A stretch of 64,000 bases of DNA, from contig NZ_CP114598.1 of assembly GCF_030848305.1 (NCBI RefSeq), positions 310,001-374,000 on the forward strand, written 5' to 3'. The notes beneath the pieces were generated by a model that ran no database searches, was not told the origin of the DNA, and saw nothing but the letters and a program-made list of their open reading frames with translations. Position numbers and translations under genes: made by a program. Source of the DNA: Akkermansia muciniphila. GTDB lineage: Bacteria; Verrucomicrobiota; Verrucomicrobiia; Verrucomicrobiales; Akkermansiaceae. Shown here in pieces: positions 8,475-20,550 of this stretch; position 1 is the first letter of the stretch; each line of letters starts with the position of its first letter.

Positions 8475-9356
8475 TTAAAGAATGTTGAAACGTCGAAGAA
8501 GTGCGGAAAGCTGAGCTTCCTTTTCTTCCGGCAATGGAACCAGCGGAAGGCGTACTCCGGGCTGTATATCTCCTTTCATCGCCAAAGCCGCCTTGATCGG
8601 CACAGGATTGGAATCCAGAGTCATTAGCCCTTTCATCAACGGATAAAAAGTCTTCTGGAGAGAAAGCATTTCTCCCATATCCTGATTCAGGCCAGCTTTT
8701 ACAATGGAATTCATGATGCCCGGAACCAGATTGGATGTTACGGAAACCAATCCGCTGGCGCCACAGGCCATAAAAGGCACCGTCAGGCCATCATCGCCGC
8801 ACAGAACAGTGAAATTTTCCGGAACCACCTGCATCAGCTGGTTCACGCGGTCCACATTGCCACCGGCCTCTTTCACACAAACAATATGCGGGCAGTCCTT
8901 CGCCAGACGGCTGATTGTCTCCACACTGATTTCAATACCGCAACGGCCCGGAATGCTGTACAGCATAATCGGCAGACGGGTAGCGTCCGCAATGGCCTTG
9001 AAATGGGCATAAACTCCATCCTGGGAAGGTTTATTGTAATAGGGGCACACCTGGAGCGTTCCATCTACTCCCATCTTTTCCGCTTCCTGGGTCATATGGA
9101 TAGCTTCTGCAGTAGAATTAGCTCCCGTTCCCGCAATAACCTGAATGCGGCCAGCCGCGCTCTCCACGGCCAGTTCTATCACCCTCAAGTGTTCTTTTAC
9201 AGTCAAGGTGGGGGATTCTCCTGTGGTGCCGACAGCCACAATACCGGCCACACCGGCGGCTATCTGGGCTTCTACAAGCATTCTAAAAGCCTCTTCATCG
9301 ACCCGATTGCCGGCAAACGGAGTCACAATTGCTGTATAAAGACCTTGAAACTTCAT
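8475..9356 (-). CDS. dapA: 4-hydroxy-tetrahydrodipicolinate synthase
   Basis: DapA condenses pyruvate with aspartate semialdehyde, the committed step to diaminopimelate and lysine. The 293-residue TIM barrel shows GTTGESPTL near residue 44, the catalytic tyrosine in LYSIPGRCG near 133, and the Schiff-base lysine in IVCVKEAGG near 162. It is the first gene of the leftward operon and is preceded by a plausible promoter at 9373-9401. Confidence 0.96.
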   Translation of the reverse strand: MKFQGLYTAIVTPFAGNRVDEEAFRMLVEAQIAAGVAGIVAVGTTGESPTLTVKEHLRVIELAVESAAGRIQVIAGTGANSTAEAIHMTQEAEKMGVDGTLQVCPYYNKPSQDGVYAHFKAIADATRLPIMLYSIPGRCGIEISVETISRLAKDCPHIVCVKEAGGNVDRVNQLMQVVPENFTVLCGDDGLTVPFMACGASGLVSVTSNLVPGIMNSIVKAGLNQDMGEMLSLQKTFYPLMKGLMTLDSNPVPIKAALAMKGDIQPGVRLPLVPLPEEKEAQLSALLRRFNIL

Positions 9357-9372
9357 AACCTTACTTGGAAAT

Positions 9373-9401
9373 ATACTATCTCAACAGACACTTTTTGTCA
9401 C
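9373..9401 (-). promoter_or_regulatory. probable promoter of the dapA operon
   Basis: On the minus strand GTGACA (9401-9396) and TAGTAT (9378-9373) are separated by 17 bases, close to the sigma-70 consensus. The predicted start would be about 10 bases before the dapA ATG, leaving room for the AAGTAAGG ribosome binding sequence. Confidence 0.4.
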
Positions 9402-9689
9402 GACAGAATACAGTAATATGGCATGCCTGTCAGGCATTCAGAAATATCATTCGTGAACAAATGGCACAAAACTCCAAGCATGAATTAAGCAGGGCCAGGA
9501 ATGCTTCCGGCCGTCTGTCGGGCCGCCAACCGGTTTTTCTTCATTGTCCACGATATTTCAGGTCAGCAAAAGAAACCAAATCGGAATAATGGTTCAAGAG
9601 AACTGACGTGACCACAGTGACATGGCAAAAACACTTTGGCAGCCCACTATCGTCTATAGCCAGTGTTTATCAAGAAGACAGCATAAGAG

Positions 9690-9738
9690 AGAGCAAGAAG
9701 CGAACAGGCCCCGCGAGTCTGGAGACTGGCGGGGCCTG
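9690..9738 (-). terminator. terminator of the rRNA operon
   Basis: CAGGCCCCGC and GCGGGGCCTG form a 10-bp perfect stem (9705-9714 with 9729-9738) just after the 5S gene. On the minus strand it is followed by the pyrimidine-rich TTCGCTTCTTGCTCTCTC. Confidence 0.7.
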
Positions 9739-9750
9739 ATGGGAAAAAAT

Positions 9751-9866
9751 CCCGGCGGCGACCTACTCTTGCGGGACCTATCGTCCGACTACCATTGGCG
9801 CGGCAGCGTTTCACTTCCGGGTTCGGAACGGGACCGGGTGGGACCACTGCGCTCTGGCCACCGGGC
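9751..9866 (-). rRNA. 5S ribosomal RNA
   Basis: The reverse complement starts GCCCGGTGGCC and contains the conserved CCGAACCCGGAAG-like core (plus strand ACTTCCGGGTTCGG) and ends near CGCCGCCGGG, whose ends can pair. Length about 116 nt. It is the last gene of the operon. Ends are placed by the terminal helix and may be off by a few bases. Confidence 0.92.
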
Positions 9867-10085
9867 TTCAGGGGGAAGGGACTTTCATCGATCTTCATCC
9901 TGCCTGCCCGGGAGCCCAGCATTGGGGCTTTCGAGTGTGGGATTTTTTTAATGGGTTAGTATGAGTCTAAGAAGATTTTTGGGAAGGGGGCATTCAGCGT
10001 AAACTGACATCTGCGTGGCTGGTGGTTGAGATCATGCATAGGAGAATGAGACAAGAGCAAGTGTTCATTCACGACGGGGAGTGAT

Positions 10086-12933
<2,848 letters not shown>

Positions 12934-13135
12934 AAAAGCTTGTTACCACTTCCACAATACCACAAAGCCCTTTCGTGACTTACTGTATTGTCTCATTGCT
13001 TGGTATGCATGTTTTTGTGTTTTGTAGTTGTTGTTGTTCAACTACCCACTTTGTTGGAAAGCGATTGCTTCTCAGCAACCGTTTTCTTTGCCACGCAGAT
13101 GTCAATTTTCGCTTTCCCTCAATAATCGATTTTGC

Positions 13136-13212
13136 TGGTGGGCCTGACAGGACTTGAACCTGTGACCCCGCGCTTATCAAGCGCGTGCTCTAACCAACTG
13201 AGCTACAGGCCC
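13136..13212 (-). tRNA. tRNA-Ile(GAU)
   Basis: A 77-nt tRNA in the 16S-23S spacer. Acceptor GGGCCTG pairs with CAGGCCC, the anticodon loop TTGATAA gives GAU, the T arm contains GGTTCAAGTCC and CCA is encoded. Its position in the rRNA spacer is typical. Confidence 0.96.
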
Positions 13213-13236
13213 GGCTTTGGGTCTCTTTTCCGAAAC

Positions 13237-13312
13237 TGGTGGAGGCACGGGGACTCGAACCCCGGACATCCAGCTTGCAAAGCTGGCGCTCTACCAACTG
13301 AGCTATACCCCC
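13237..13312 (-). tRNA. tRNA-Ala(UGC)
   Basis: A 76-nt tRNA in the 16S-23S spacer, 24 bases from tRNA-Ile. Anticodon stem CCAGC/GCTGG encloses TTTGCAA, giving UGC; the T arm has GGTTCGAGTCC and CCA is encoded. The order 16S-tRNA-23S is conventional, but here tRNA-Ala is nearer to 16S than tRNA-Ile. Confidence 0.96.
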
Positions 13313-13477
13313 AGTTGCGGTTCTCGGTGAAAAAAGGTCGTCACGCACGTCGTGCCCGGTTTTGCTCCAGGCGACCGGCTGTTTACACATCTTTGGTTCG
13401 TTGCGGGCCCTCGCGGGTTCCGCTTTCTCTTCCCTCGGGAAGAGATCCGACCTGCGCACTTGTGTGCGCTTACTCCA

Positions 13478-14994
<1,517 letters not shown>

Positions 14995-15380
14995 TAATTT
15001 TTGAAATTGCTGGACCAAATGGAATCTTGCGATTTCATTTGCGCCATGCTTCAGCCGGCTCTTCCTTCAAGTTGTGTCTCTTGAAGGCCTCTTCGCTCTG
15101 CCTTGCACGGCGCGCGTCACGACCTTTTTTCTTTCCCCTCGCTTCTACCAAACCACCCCTCTCAGAGCCAGGTCGCTCCTTCGGGCTTTTTCCTCCTCCG
15201 GCACCTCTCGGCGCCCTCGGAAAACCCTCGGCGGTTTTCGGTAGTCATTCCCTTGAAATCTTCTTATCGCCCCTGCTTCCAGGGAGCTCTCCGGGTGGCC
15301 GGCTCCAGCCGCTTCCGTTACTCTTCCGAGTCCGTCTGCCGCCGGGCTTTTCATCCCGTCGCCGTGTTGGCGTGCCGAGA

Positions 15381-15408
15381 ACTTTATCAACTTCCCCCTT
15401 TTTGTCAA
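15381..15408 (-). promoter_or_regulatory. probable rRNA operon promoter
   Basis: On the minus strand a perfect TTGACA (15408-15403) is followed after 16 bases by TAAAGT (15386-15381). The sequence just upstream is strongly A/T rich with A and T tracts, as in UP elements of rRNA promoters. The predicted leader to mature 16S is about 380 nt. Confidence 0.55.
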
Positions 15409-15494
15409 TTTTTTTCGAGATGTTTTTTCGAGAAAAATTTCAAACTCATAAAAAATATTTCATTATCAACATATTACGTTTTCATTTTTTTCTA

Positions 15495-15530
15495 ATAAAA
15501 AAGCCTCTTTCATCACGAAAGAGGCCTAAA
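15495..15530 (-). terminator. terminator of the TlpA-like gene
   Basis: On the minus strand GGCCTCTTTCG-TGAT-GAAAGAGGC is followed by TTTTTTATTAG, a canonical intrinsic terminator 25 bases beyond the stop at 15556. Confidence 0.8.
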
Positions 15531-15555
15531 TGCTTCAGAAATCCTAAGTTTCTCT

Positions 15556-17727
15556 CTATTTTTTCTTCATGGCTGCGTATTGATGGACCAAAGGCAATTC
15601 CCGAAGGGCGTTTACAGCATCTTTCCTCGCCTGGGCGTAATCTTTTTCCTCCATTGCCATATTCATCATCACCTCATAGCAGGCGGCATTGTATCCGCCA
15701 TCATCCCTCGTATTAAAATCCCTCATAATCTGGAGAGCATGGCGAGCCGCCTTATAACTGTATTTGCGCATTTCCTCCGAACCATTAAGGATCTTCAGGA
15801 TATAGGAGGCAAGCGAATCTTCCCGAGGAAAGCGCTCCAAGACGTTGTCAAAAATCTCAACCATTTTCTGGTAATTCTTCTCCTTCCAAGCCTTTCCTGC
15901 CTGAACCTCCGCTACTGTAGACGCAAACCATCCATCATCGGAAAACTGTTCGGCATTTTCCTCAATCAACTTTTGGTATTCATCAAATTTCTTTTCCCGC
16001 CTCAATTCAAAGGATTTTTTTATGACAGCATACATGGCCTGCTGGCGGGCCTTCCGCTTCGCAACCTCATCCGCAAATCTGTTTTTATCAAAAGAGTCCA
16101 ATCTGGCAGTTTCCGCCACCCATTCGGGCATCCTTTTAATTTCTCCGGACCACAACAATGTTCCGTCACGAACGACGGCAGCGGCGGGGAATGAATCAAG
16201 TTTGAGCAAATCACAGAATTCAATAACCGAACGATCCGATGGAATACCGACAGGATAAGGAGTCCATCCTTCCGGCCCGGACAAATAATCCTGCATCTGT
16301 TTCTCCGCTGACGGATTGACGCCCAACACCACGGCCTTTACTCCCGGATGATCTAAAAGCCCGTGTTTTTTAAGAACAACATCAAGTGTTCTTCCTGGAG
16401 CTGTTTCTCCAAGTATATTGTGACCTCTCCAGAAGCTGATGAATACGGTCTTGCCGGCAGGAAGTCCTGTCAGACCGGGATGATTGAACCATTTCAACTT
16501 ACTGAAAAGAGGAGTGTACTGTTTGTCTTCCTGCACAACGCCCATTTCCTGCATCTTCCTCGGAGGCTCTGGCCTTATTTCAGCAATCGCCTGATTCACA
16601 ATATTCTGAAAGGCTTCCTTATTGCCCGAAAGCTGCTGCAGTTTCGTCCAGGCTTTGCTGATGGACGTTAAGGACAGCGCCTTTTCCATATCCAGCAACG
16701 CCTCACCCATGTTTCCCTGCCTTTCCCTAAGTTCCGCCATCAGTTTCCAAGGCAAGGAAGCTTCCTTGTTATTCTTTCTGGAGATTTCAATACAACGGTT
16801 CAGGCATCTTTCCACCAGGGTGGCATCCATTTTCCCGGCAGGCACGGATTTTCCATTTAGAAGCGTTTCCGCCACATTAATCTGTACACGGTAATTGTCC
16901 GGATACTCTTTGCACAGTTCATCCAGTACGGCCTGTGCTTCCTGGAATTTTTCCAATTCCGCCAAGACGCTGAATGGCACCATTTTCAGTTGAATAATCT
17001 GATCCTGCTGGAACTGTCCCGAATCCTGAATTTGCCTTAAAAAGGCCTGTGCTTCCGCCTTCCCCGCCTTCCGGGCAAGTTCTCCCGCTCTCTCAGAAAC
17101 CTGACGGTAGAGCTTCCATGCACGGGCGTTCGCTCTGGGGTTATCCTCTGGAAGAGATGTTGCAGAAAAATCAGGTTTCAACATGGCCCGCATCATTTCT
17201 TCAGAAAGTCTTCCGGGATGTCCTCTCCAAATAAGCTTGCCGTTTTTAACGGCAAAAGCATGGGGGATGCCGTTCACCCCCATTGGGGACAGCCATTTCT
17301 CCCTGGTCTTTTTCCCATCCACATCCACGGCCATGGCATAAGTCAGGGGGGATGGACGGTTTTTTAAAAATTCTTTCAGAGATTCCGGAGATTTCCTGTC
17401 CATGACATTAACTCCGATAATCTGCATATGAGGATTATTTTTAAAGGCCTGATGCAATTGTTCCATATGGGGCATAGCAGCCAAGCATGGTCCACACCAG
17501 GTAGCCCAAAATTCAAAAATATACACTTTGTCCTTTTCCCATTCCTTTACCGGAGTTCCCTGTATCCATACATCCGGCAAACCATCCAGAGCAAGTGATG
17601 GGAGGGCGCCCTCCGAAGCAACCGTTTTGTTTTCCTTTTTTTCAGAAGAAGCTGCCAGCAATGGCATTCCGGCAGCCGCCGCAAGAAACACGGAACATCC
17701 CAAAACCAATAAAGAGGAATTTAACAT
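15556..17727 (-). CDS. large periplasmic TlpA-like thioredoxin-fold protein with two redoxin domains
   Basis: A 723-residue exported protein: signal peptide at residues 1-25, then a TlpA/ResA-like thioredoxin domain (about 50-185) with FWATWCGPC, active cysteines Cys78 and Cys81. A helical region follows (about 200-410) that could be TPR-like. A second thioredoxin-like fold (about 430-560, KTVFISFWRGHNILGE) lacks the CxxC pair and ends with another helical, TPR-like tail. The first domain probably acts in thiol-disulfide exchange outside the cytoplasm; the second may only bind partners. It stands alone, with its own terminator, upstream of the rRNA operon. Confidence 0.82.
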   Translation of the reverse strand: MLNSSLLVLGCSVFLAAAAGMPLLAASSEKKENKTVASEGALPSLALDGLPDVWIQGTPVKEWEKDKVYIFEFWATWCGPCLAAMPHMEQLHQAFKNNPHMQIIGVNVMDRKSPESLKEFLKNRPSPLTYAMAVDVDGKKTREKWLSPMGVNGIPHAFAVKNGKLIWRGHPGRLSEEMMRAMLKPDFSATSLPEDNPRANARAWKLYRQVSERAGELARKAGKAEAQAFLRQIQDSGQFQQDQIIQLKMVPFSVLAELEKFQEAQAVLDELCKEYPDNYRVQINVAETLLNGKSVPAGKMDATLVERCLNRCIEISRKNNKEASLPWKLMAELRERQGNMGEALLDMEKALSLTSISKAWTKLQQLSGNKEAFQNIVNQAIAEIRPEPPRKMQEMGVVQEDKQYTPLFSKLKWFNHPGLTGLPAGKTVFISFWRGHNILGETAPGRTLDVVLKKHGLLDHPGVKAVVLGVNPSAEKQMQDYLSGPEGWTPYPVGIPSDRSVIEFCDLLKLDSFPAAAVVRDGTLLWSGEIKRMPEWVAETARLDSFDKNRFADEVAKRKARQQAMYAVIKKSFELRREKKFDEYQKLIEENAEQFSDDGWFASTVAEVQAGKAWKEKNYQKMVEIFDNVLERFPREDSLASYILKILNGSEEMRKYSYKAARHALQIMRDFNTRDDGGYNAACYEVMMNMAMEEKDYAQARKDAVNALRELPLVHQYAAMKKK

Positions 17728-18040
17728 GGTGACACGGTACTATCGTAACCTTCTTCGTCAAGCCAATAGAAAAAAGAAAGAAAAGAAGGAAGGCCCGTTA
17801 CCGTGTTCTTTCCACCAGGACAGAAGTCAAAATGCCCCGAAAAAGAAGAAATATTAATCATGATTTTTTTCATATGGAAGAAGAAAACAAACATGATCAA
17901 CATCCACACTTTTTTGAATTTCATTGGATTTAGGAAAAATGATTTACCTTTTTGGATACGCAAAGACAATATTATTTTCTAAAATAGAAAATATGCCAGA
18001 AATGGCTTGCCAGATTTTTCTGAATGCGAAAAATGCGCGC
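17728..18040. other. divergent intergenic region
   Basis: It separates the leftward TlpA-like gene from the rightward small regulator. It is A/T rich with long A and T tracts and should hold promoters in both directions. Reading frames that extend the regulator upstream (to 17924) add residues without family resemblance, so I leave this stretch as non-coding. Confidence 0.4.
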
Positions 18041-18385
18041 ATGGATGAAATGAAGTCCAGTATCAGAAAGTTTTTAGCTCTTACGAAAATGACCCGGGAC
18101 GAATTTGCCGACCTTTGCGGCGTCAGCAAGAGTCAGGTCGATAAATGGCTTTCCACTGTTCCAATTCCCCGTGCCAGACAACGCCTGATTATCAGAATTA
18201 TGAAAGAAGAGTACGCCAAACAGGCACGCCTGGTTCAAACAAAAAATCCGAACAGCATCCACGTTCCCGTTACTCCTCAAAAGTATGAAAAATTCAGGAA
18301 TGAAGCTGAACGCCGTGGTCTGACCGTTCCGGAATGGGCGAGTGAAGCACTGGATGCTCTTTCCAGCATCAAAAGCAGAAGCTGA
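18041..18385 (+). CDS. small HTH plus RHH-like regulator, relative of the prophage repressor N-terminus
   Basis: A 114-residue protein from the ATG at 18041. Residues 1-55 (SSIRKFLALTKMTRDEFAD, then SKSQVDKWLST) form a Cro/C1-type helix-turn-helix. Residues 66-110 (IHVPVTPQKYEKFRNEAERR, then VPEWASEALDAL) look like a ribbon-helix-helix unit. The same order of two DNA-binding parts is found in the first 110 residues of the prophage repressor at 50554, but the S24 peptidase part is missing here. It lies 1.1 kb outside the prophage left end and is followed by another HTH gene. Targets are unknown. Confidence 0.65.
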   Translation: MDEMKSSIRKFLALTKMTRDEFADLCGVSKSQVDKWLSTVPIPRARQRLIIRIMKEEYAKQARLVQTKNPNSIHVPVTPQKYEKFRNEAERRGLTVPEWASEALDALSSIKSRS

Positions 18386-18487
18386 AAAAGAGAATCACAT
18401 ATCCCGGATCAATTCCAGAGAAAGAGAACATAGTGTCGTTACCGCCTCCTCCCTATCTTTTCTTTCGTTACAAATCTGCACAAATTC

Positions 18488-19114
18488 ATGTCTGACGACG
18501 ATATACGCATTCAGGTGAAAGAGTGGCTGCAAAGCCAAAACCGCAAGTCCTACCAATTGGCGGAGGAGATAGGTATCCGGCCACAAACTTTTTATGCACA
18601 AATGAGCGTTCGTAAAATATCAGCTCATACCAAAAAAGCGCTTTCCCGCATCATTCCAGGCCTGATTTCCGATTCAGAGCAGAATCCACTTTCCCATACG
18701 GAAGAATGTGACCCCAAAAAAATCAGAATCAAGGAATGGCTCCGTGCTCACGGCAAAACCCGCCAATGGCTTGCGGGACAATGCCGCGTTTCCGTCCGCA
18801 CCGTACACACCTGGTTTACCGCACGCGGCAACATTCCTGTTACCCAATATCTTTTTATTGATAAGCTGATAAACGAAGGCGAATCGTGGAAAATTCAACT
18901 TCCCAATACCATTCCCGTGAATTTTCCGGAAACGGAAATGGAAATTGTTCACAAGTTCCAGAAACTGCATCCGGACATCGATCTTCCCATGTACGGCATG
19001 CATAAAATCCTGGAGTTATGCGTCAATGTACTCACTCAGGATGAATATGCAAAGATGCATCCATACTCCCGTATTACCAATACCGGAGAGATTCCCCACC
19101 GCCGGATAAAATAA
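18488..19114 (+). CDS. tandem HTH protein
   Basis: A 208-residue protein with two helix-turn-helix units. The first (residues 5-52, IRIQVKEWLQSQNRKSYQLA) and the second (about 76-125, IRIKEWLRAHGKTRQWLAGQ, then VRTVHTWFTARGNIP) both resemble the HTH of the prophage repressor (KKWLKTIRKDREWLAKQCG). The C-terminal part (IPVNFPETEMEIVHKFQKLH) may be an RHH-like or dimerisation element. It lies 100 bases after the other small regulator in the same direction. The role is unknown; control of mobile elements or of its own operon is possible. Confidence 0.65.
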   Translation: MSDDDIRIQVKEWLQSQNRKSYQLAEEIGIRPQTFYAQMSVRKISAHTKKALSRIIPGLISDSEQNPLSHTEECDPKKIRIKEWLRAHGKTRQWLAGQCRVSVRTVHTWFTARGNIPVTQYLFIDKLINEGESWKIQLPNTIPVNFPETEMEIVHKFQKLHPDIDLPMYGMHKILELCVNVLTQDEYAKMHPYSRITNTGEIPHRRIK

Positions 19115-19530
19115 AAATATTCAAAATTCCAAATTTTCTCGGTATCATTCATAAAAATACACTGTTTGCATGTCCATGCCAGTGCTCTTCAAAAGCATTG
19201 AAGACTCTCTACCCATCCGCCCCATTATTTTTCATTCAACCCTTTCATCTTCTGCCATTTTCGTCACAACAGCCACAGACTATTCCACTTCTCTCAATAC
19301 AGAGAAAAAATCTTCAGCCACATTCCTCCATTCTCCCGGTTTCGCAAACCAACCGCTATTACTATTGATAAAAAACAGGCCGAACCATGCGTAATAATGC
19401 CTCTATCCAGCTTGTTTACCAAATCATGCTTGCCTTGCCTCTCTATTTTTAAGATAGCCCGCTTTTGATGGAAAAAGCCTTGATCACATGAAAAACCCCG
19501 TATTCCTGAGAAGAATACGGGGTTTGAAAA
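19115..19530. other. host stretch before the prophage left end
   Basis: No protein gene is supported; the open frame at 19170-19394 has a Ser/Thr-rich translation without a recognisable domain. The right end holds the terminator that originally followed tRNA-Arg (19493-19525). Confidence 0.45.
19493..19525 (-). terminator. original terminator of tRNA-Arg, now left of the prophage
   Basis: AAACCCCGTATTC and GAATACGGGGTTT form a 13-bp perfect stem. On the minus strand it follows the attL tRNA fragment, so before integration it would have ended the tRNA-Arg transcript. Confidence 0.7.
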
Positions 19531-19580
19531 AATGGCACGTCCAACTGGATTCGAACCAGTGACCCACTGCTTAGAAGGCA
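19531..19580. repeat. attL: 50-bp direct repeat, tRNA-Arg 3' fragment
   Basis: Fifty bases from AATGGCACGTCCAACTGG to GCTTAGAAGGCA are identical to 57355-57404. They correspond on the minus strand to the 3' part of tRNA-Arg from the anticodon loop to CCA. After base 19580 the two copies diverge, which marks the prophage edge. Confidence 0.92.
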
Positions 19581-19694
19581 CTTACGGACGTTAAACTTAT
19601 TTTAACTTTTCTAGCATTTTCAATGGGTTATTTAATCCTCCCCCCTTTCATAATTGTCCGCACTTATCCGTATTTGACCCTATTTAACCCCTTA

Positions 19695-19715
19695 TACGGA
19701 CAACCTACGGACAAC
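19695..19715 (+). repeat. integrase arm-type repeats, left end
   Basis: TACGGACAAC occurs twice in direct orientation (19695-19704 and 19706-19715, 11-base period). Related pieces lie nearby (TTACGGACG at about 19582, and the inverted TTGTCCG near 19657). The same decamer pair lies inside the right end. This is the pattern of arm sites bound by tyrosine integrases. Confidence 0.6.
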
Positions 19716-19842
19716 TTGCAGTGCGTCACAGCTTCTTGCTCGTGTTCTCGGTAATTCTTTCCAGAAGGAAGAGTGCCAGAAAAAATCAGCCTTGTCTATT
19801 TTGGACTTGCAGAAAAATACTATCTGGAAATGATAAAAAGCA

Positions 19843-20337
19843 ATGGAACAGTATTACATTGCAACGGAGGAAGGACAGACGGAAGGGCCGTATTCCTTTG
19901 CATCACTAGAAACTTTCTACGCCGAAGGCAAGATAACACAAAAAAGCCTTGTTTGCATTGCTGGCGGTCAAGAGTGGGTGCAGTTCGGAACGGTTTTAGA
20001 ACAGAAGTGGAAAGAGAAATCTGAAAAAAACAGTTTGCAAAAAAAACAAGAGCGAACGGAAGCAACATCAACAGACGTAGAGCTTATACCAACTGTTGAG
20101 GGATTATTCCAGATCATGGGTATTCTTGCTCTACTCGCTGGGGTGATACTAGCTTTATGCAACACGGGGCCAGGATATGCCGCTATTGGTATTATTTACC
20201 TACTTTCCGGAGCCTTCTCCTGCCTTGGGTGCTTCTGGTGTGCCAAAGTCATTAAATTACTTTCCTGCACCGTTGACTTGCTTTCCGTCATAGCCAAGAG
20301 AGTATATAACTCCGGAAACTCCACGGATAAGCAATAA
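19843..20337 (+). CDS. prophage GYF_2-domain membrane protein
   Basis: A 164-residue protein with an N-terminal GYF_2 domain (MEQYYIATEEGQTEGPYSFA, then ITQKSLVCIAGGQEWVQF) and two adjacent hydrophobic segments at about residues 85-130 (FQIMGILALLAGVILALC and AAIGIIYLLSGAFSCLGCFW). It is the only plus-strand gene at the left end of the prophage, opposite to the late operon, and has its own terminator. This arrangement suggests an independently expressed cargo gene active in the lysogen. Function unknown; a role at the cell envelope is inferred from the membrane segments. Confidence 0.72.
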   Translation: MEQYYIATEEGQTEGPYSFASLETFYAEGKITQKSLVCIAGGQEWVQFGTVLEQKWKEKSEKNSLQKKQERTEATSTDVELIPTVEGLFQIMGILALLAGVILALCNTGPGYAAIGIIYLLSGAFSCLGCFWCAKVIKLLSCTVDLLSVIAKRVYNSGNSTDKQ

Positions 20338-20365
20338 CCGTTTCTCCTGAATCCACTGAACACAG

Positions 20366-20406
20366 AAACGCCCCGGACGAGCAAAACGTTGCGGGGCGTT
20401 TTCTTT
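20366..20406 (+). terminator. terminator of the GYF_2 cargo gene
   Basis: AACGCCCC pairs with GGGGCGTT (20367-20374 with 20393-20400), followed by TTTTCTTTT. Confidence 0.75.
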
Positions 20407-20417
20407 TGGGCGAAGGA

Positions 20418-20550
20418 TTAGGGAGCACCGGCATTATTCCAAGCGTCAAAGGTGGCATCATCTACTGTGAGAGTGATTGCATTGTCCGCTGCGCTGGGGG
20501 GGGGAGTGTGCCCCTGAGGTCAGGGGCGCGGGTGCCAGGGGCTTGTTCAT
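20418..20550 (-). pseudogene. short frame-broken ORF coupled to the tape measure gene, with a C9 tract
   Basis: The stop of the tape measure gene overlaps an ATG as TGATG at 20552-20548, so translation could continue into a short ORF. It begins MNKPLAPAPLTSGAHSPP, then meets nine C residues (plus-strand G run 20496-20504). With eight C residues the frame would continue as SAADNAITLTVDDATFDA to a stop at 20418, 43 residues in all; with nine it ends early in another frame. The reconstructed product is not recognised. The break could be a sequencing error, decay or slippage. Confidence 0.4.

Larger units (their letters stand above)
9357..9750. other. intergenic stretch between the dapA operon and the 5S gene
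   Basis: No protein gene is supported. The left end holds the probable dapA promoter. The right end holds the rRNA operon terminator. The small open frame at 9365-9589 runs through the promoter and has no recognisable product. Confidence 0.5.
14995..15555. other. rRNA operon leader and upstream region
   Basis: This stretch of 560 bases holds the rRNA leader, the likely rRNA promoter (15381-15408), an AT-rich upstream element around 15410-15490, and the terminator of the TlpA-like gene (15495-15530). Open frames across it on either strand have no recognisable product. Confidence 0.55.

Noticed and set aside
20505..20530. Palindrome GCCCCTGAGGTCAGGGGC after the tape measure gene as late terminator
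   Set aside because: No T run follows on the minus strand; it lies inside the coupled short ORF.
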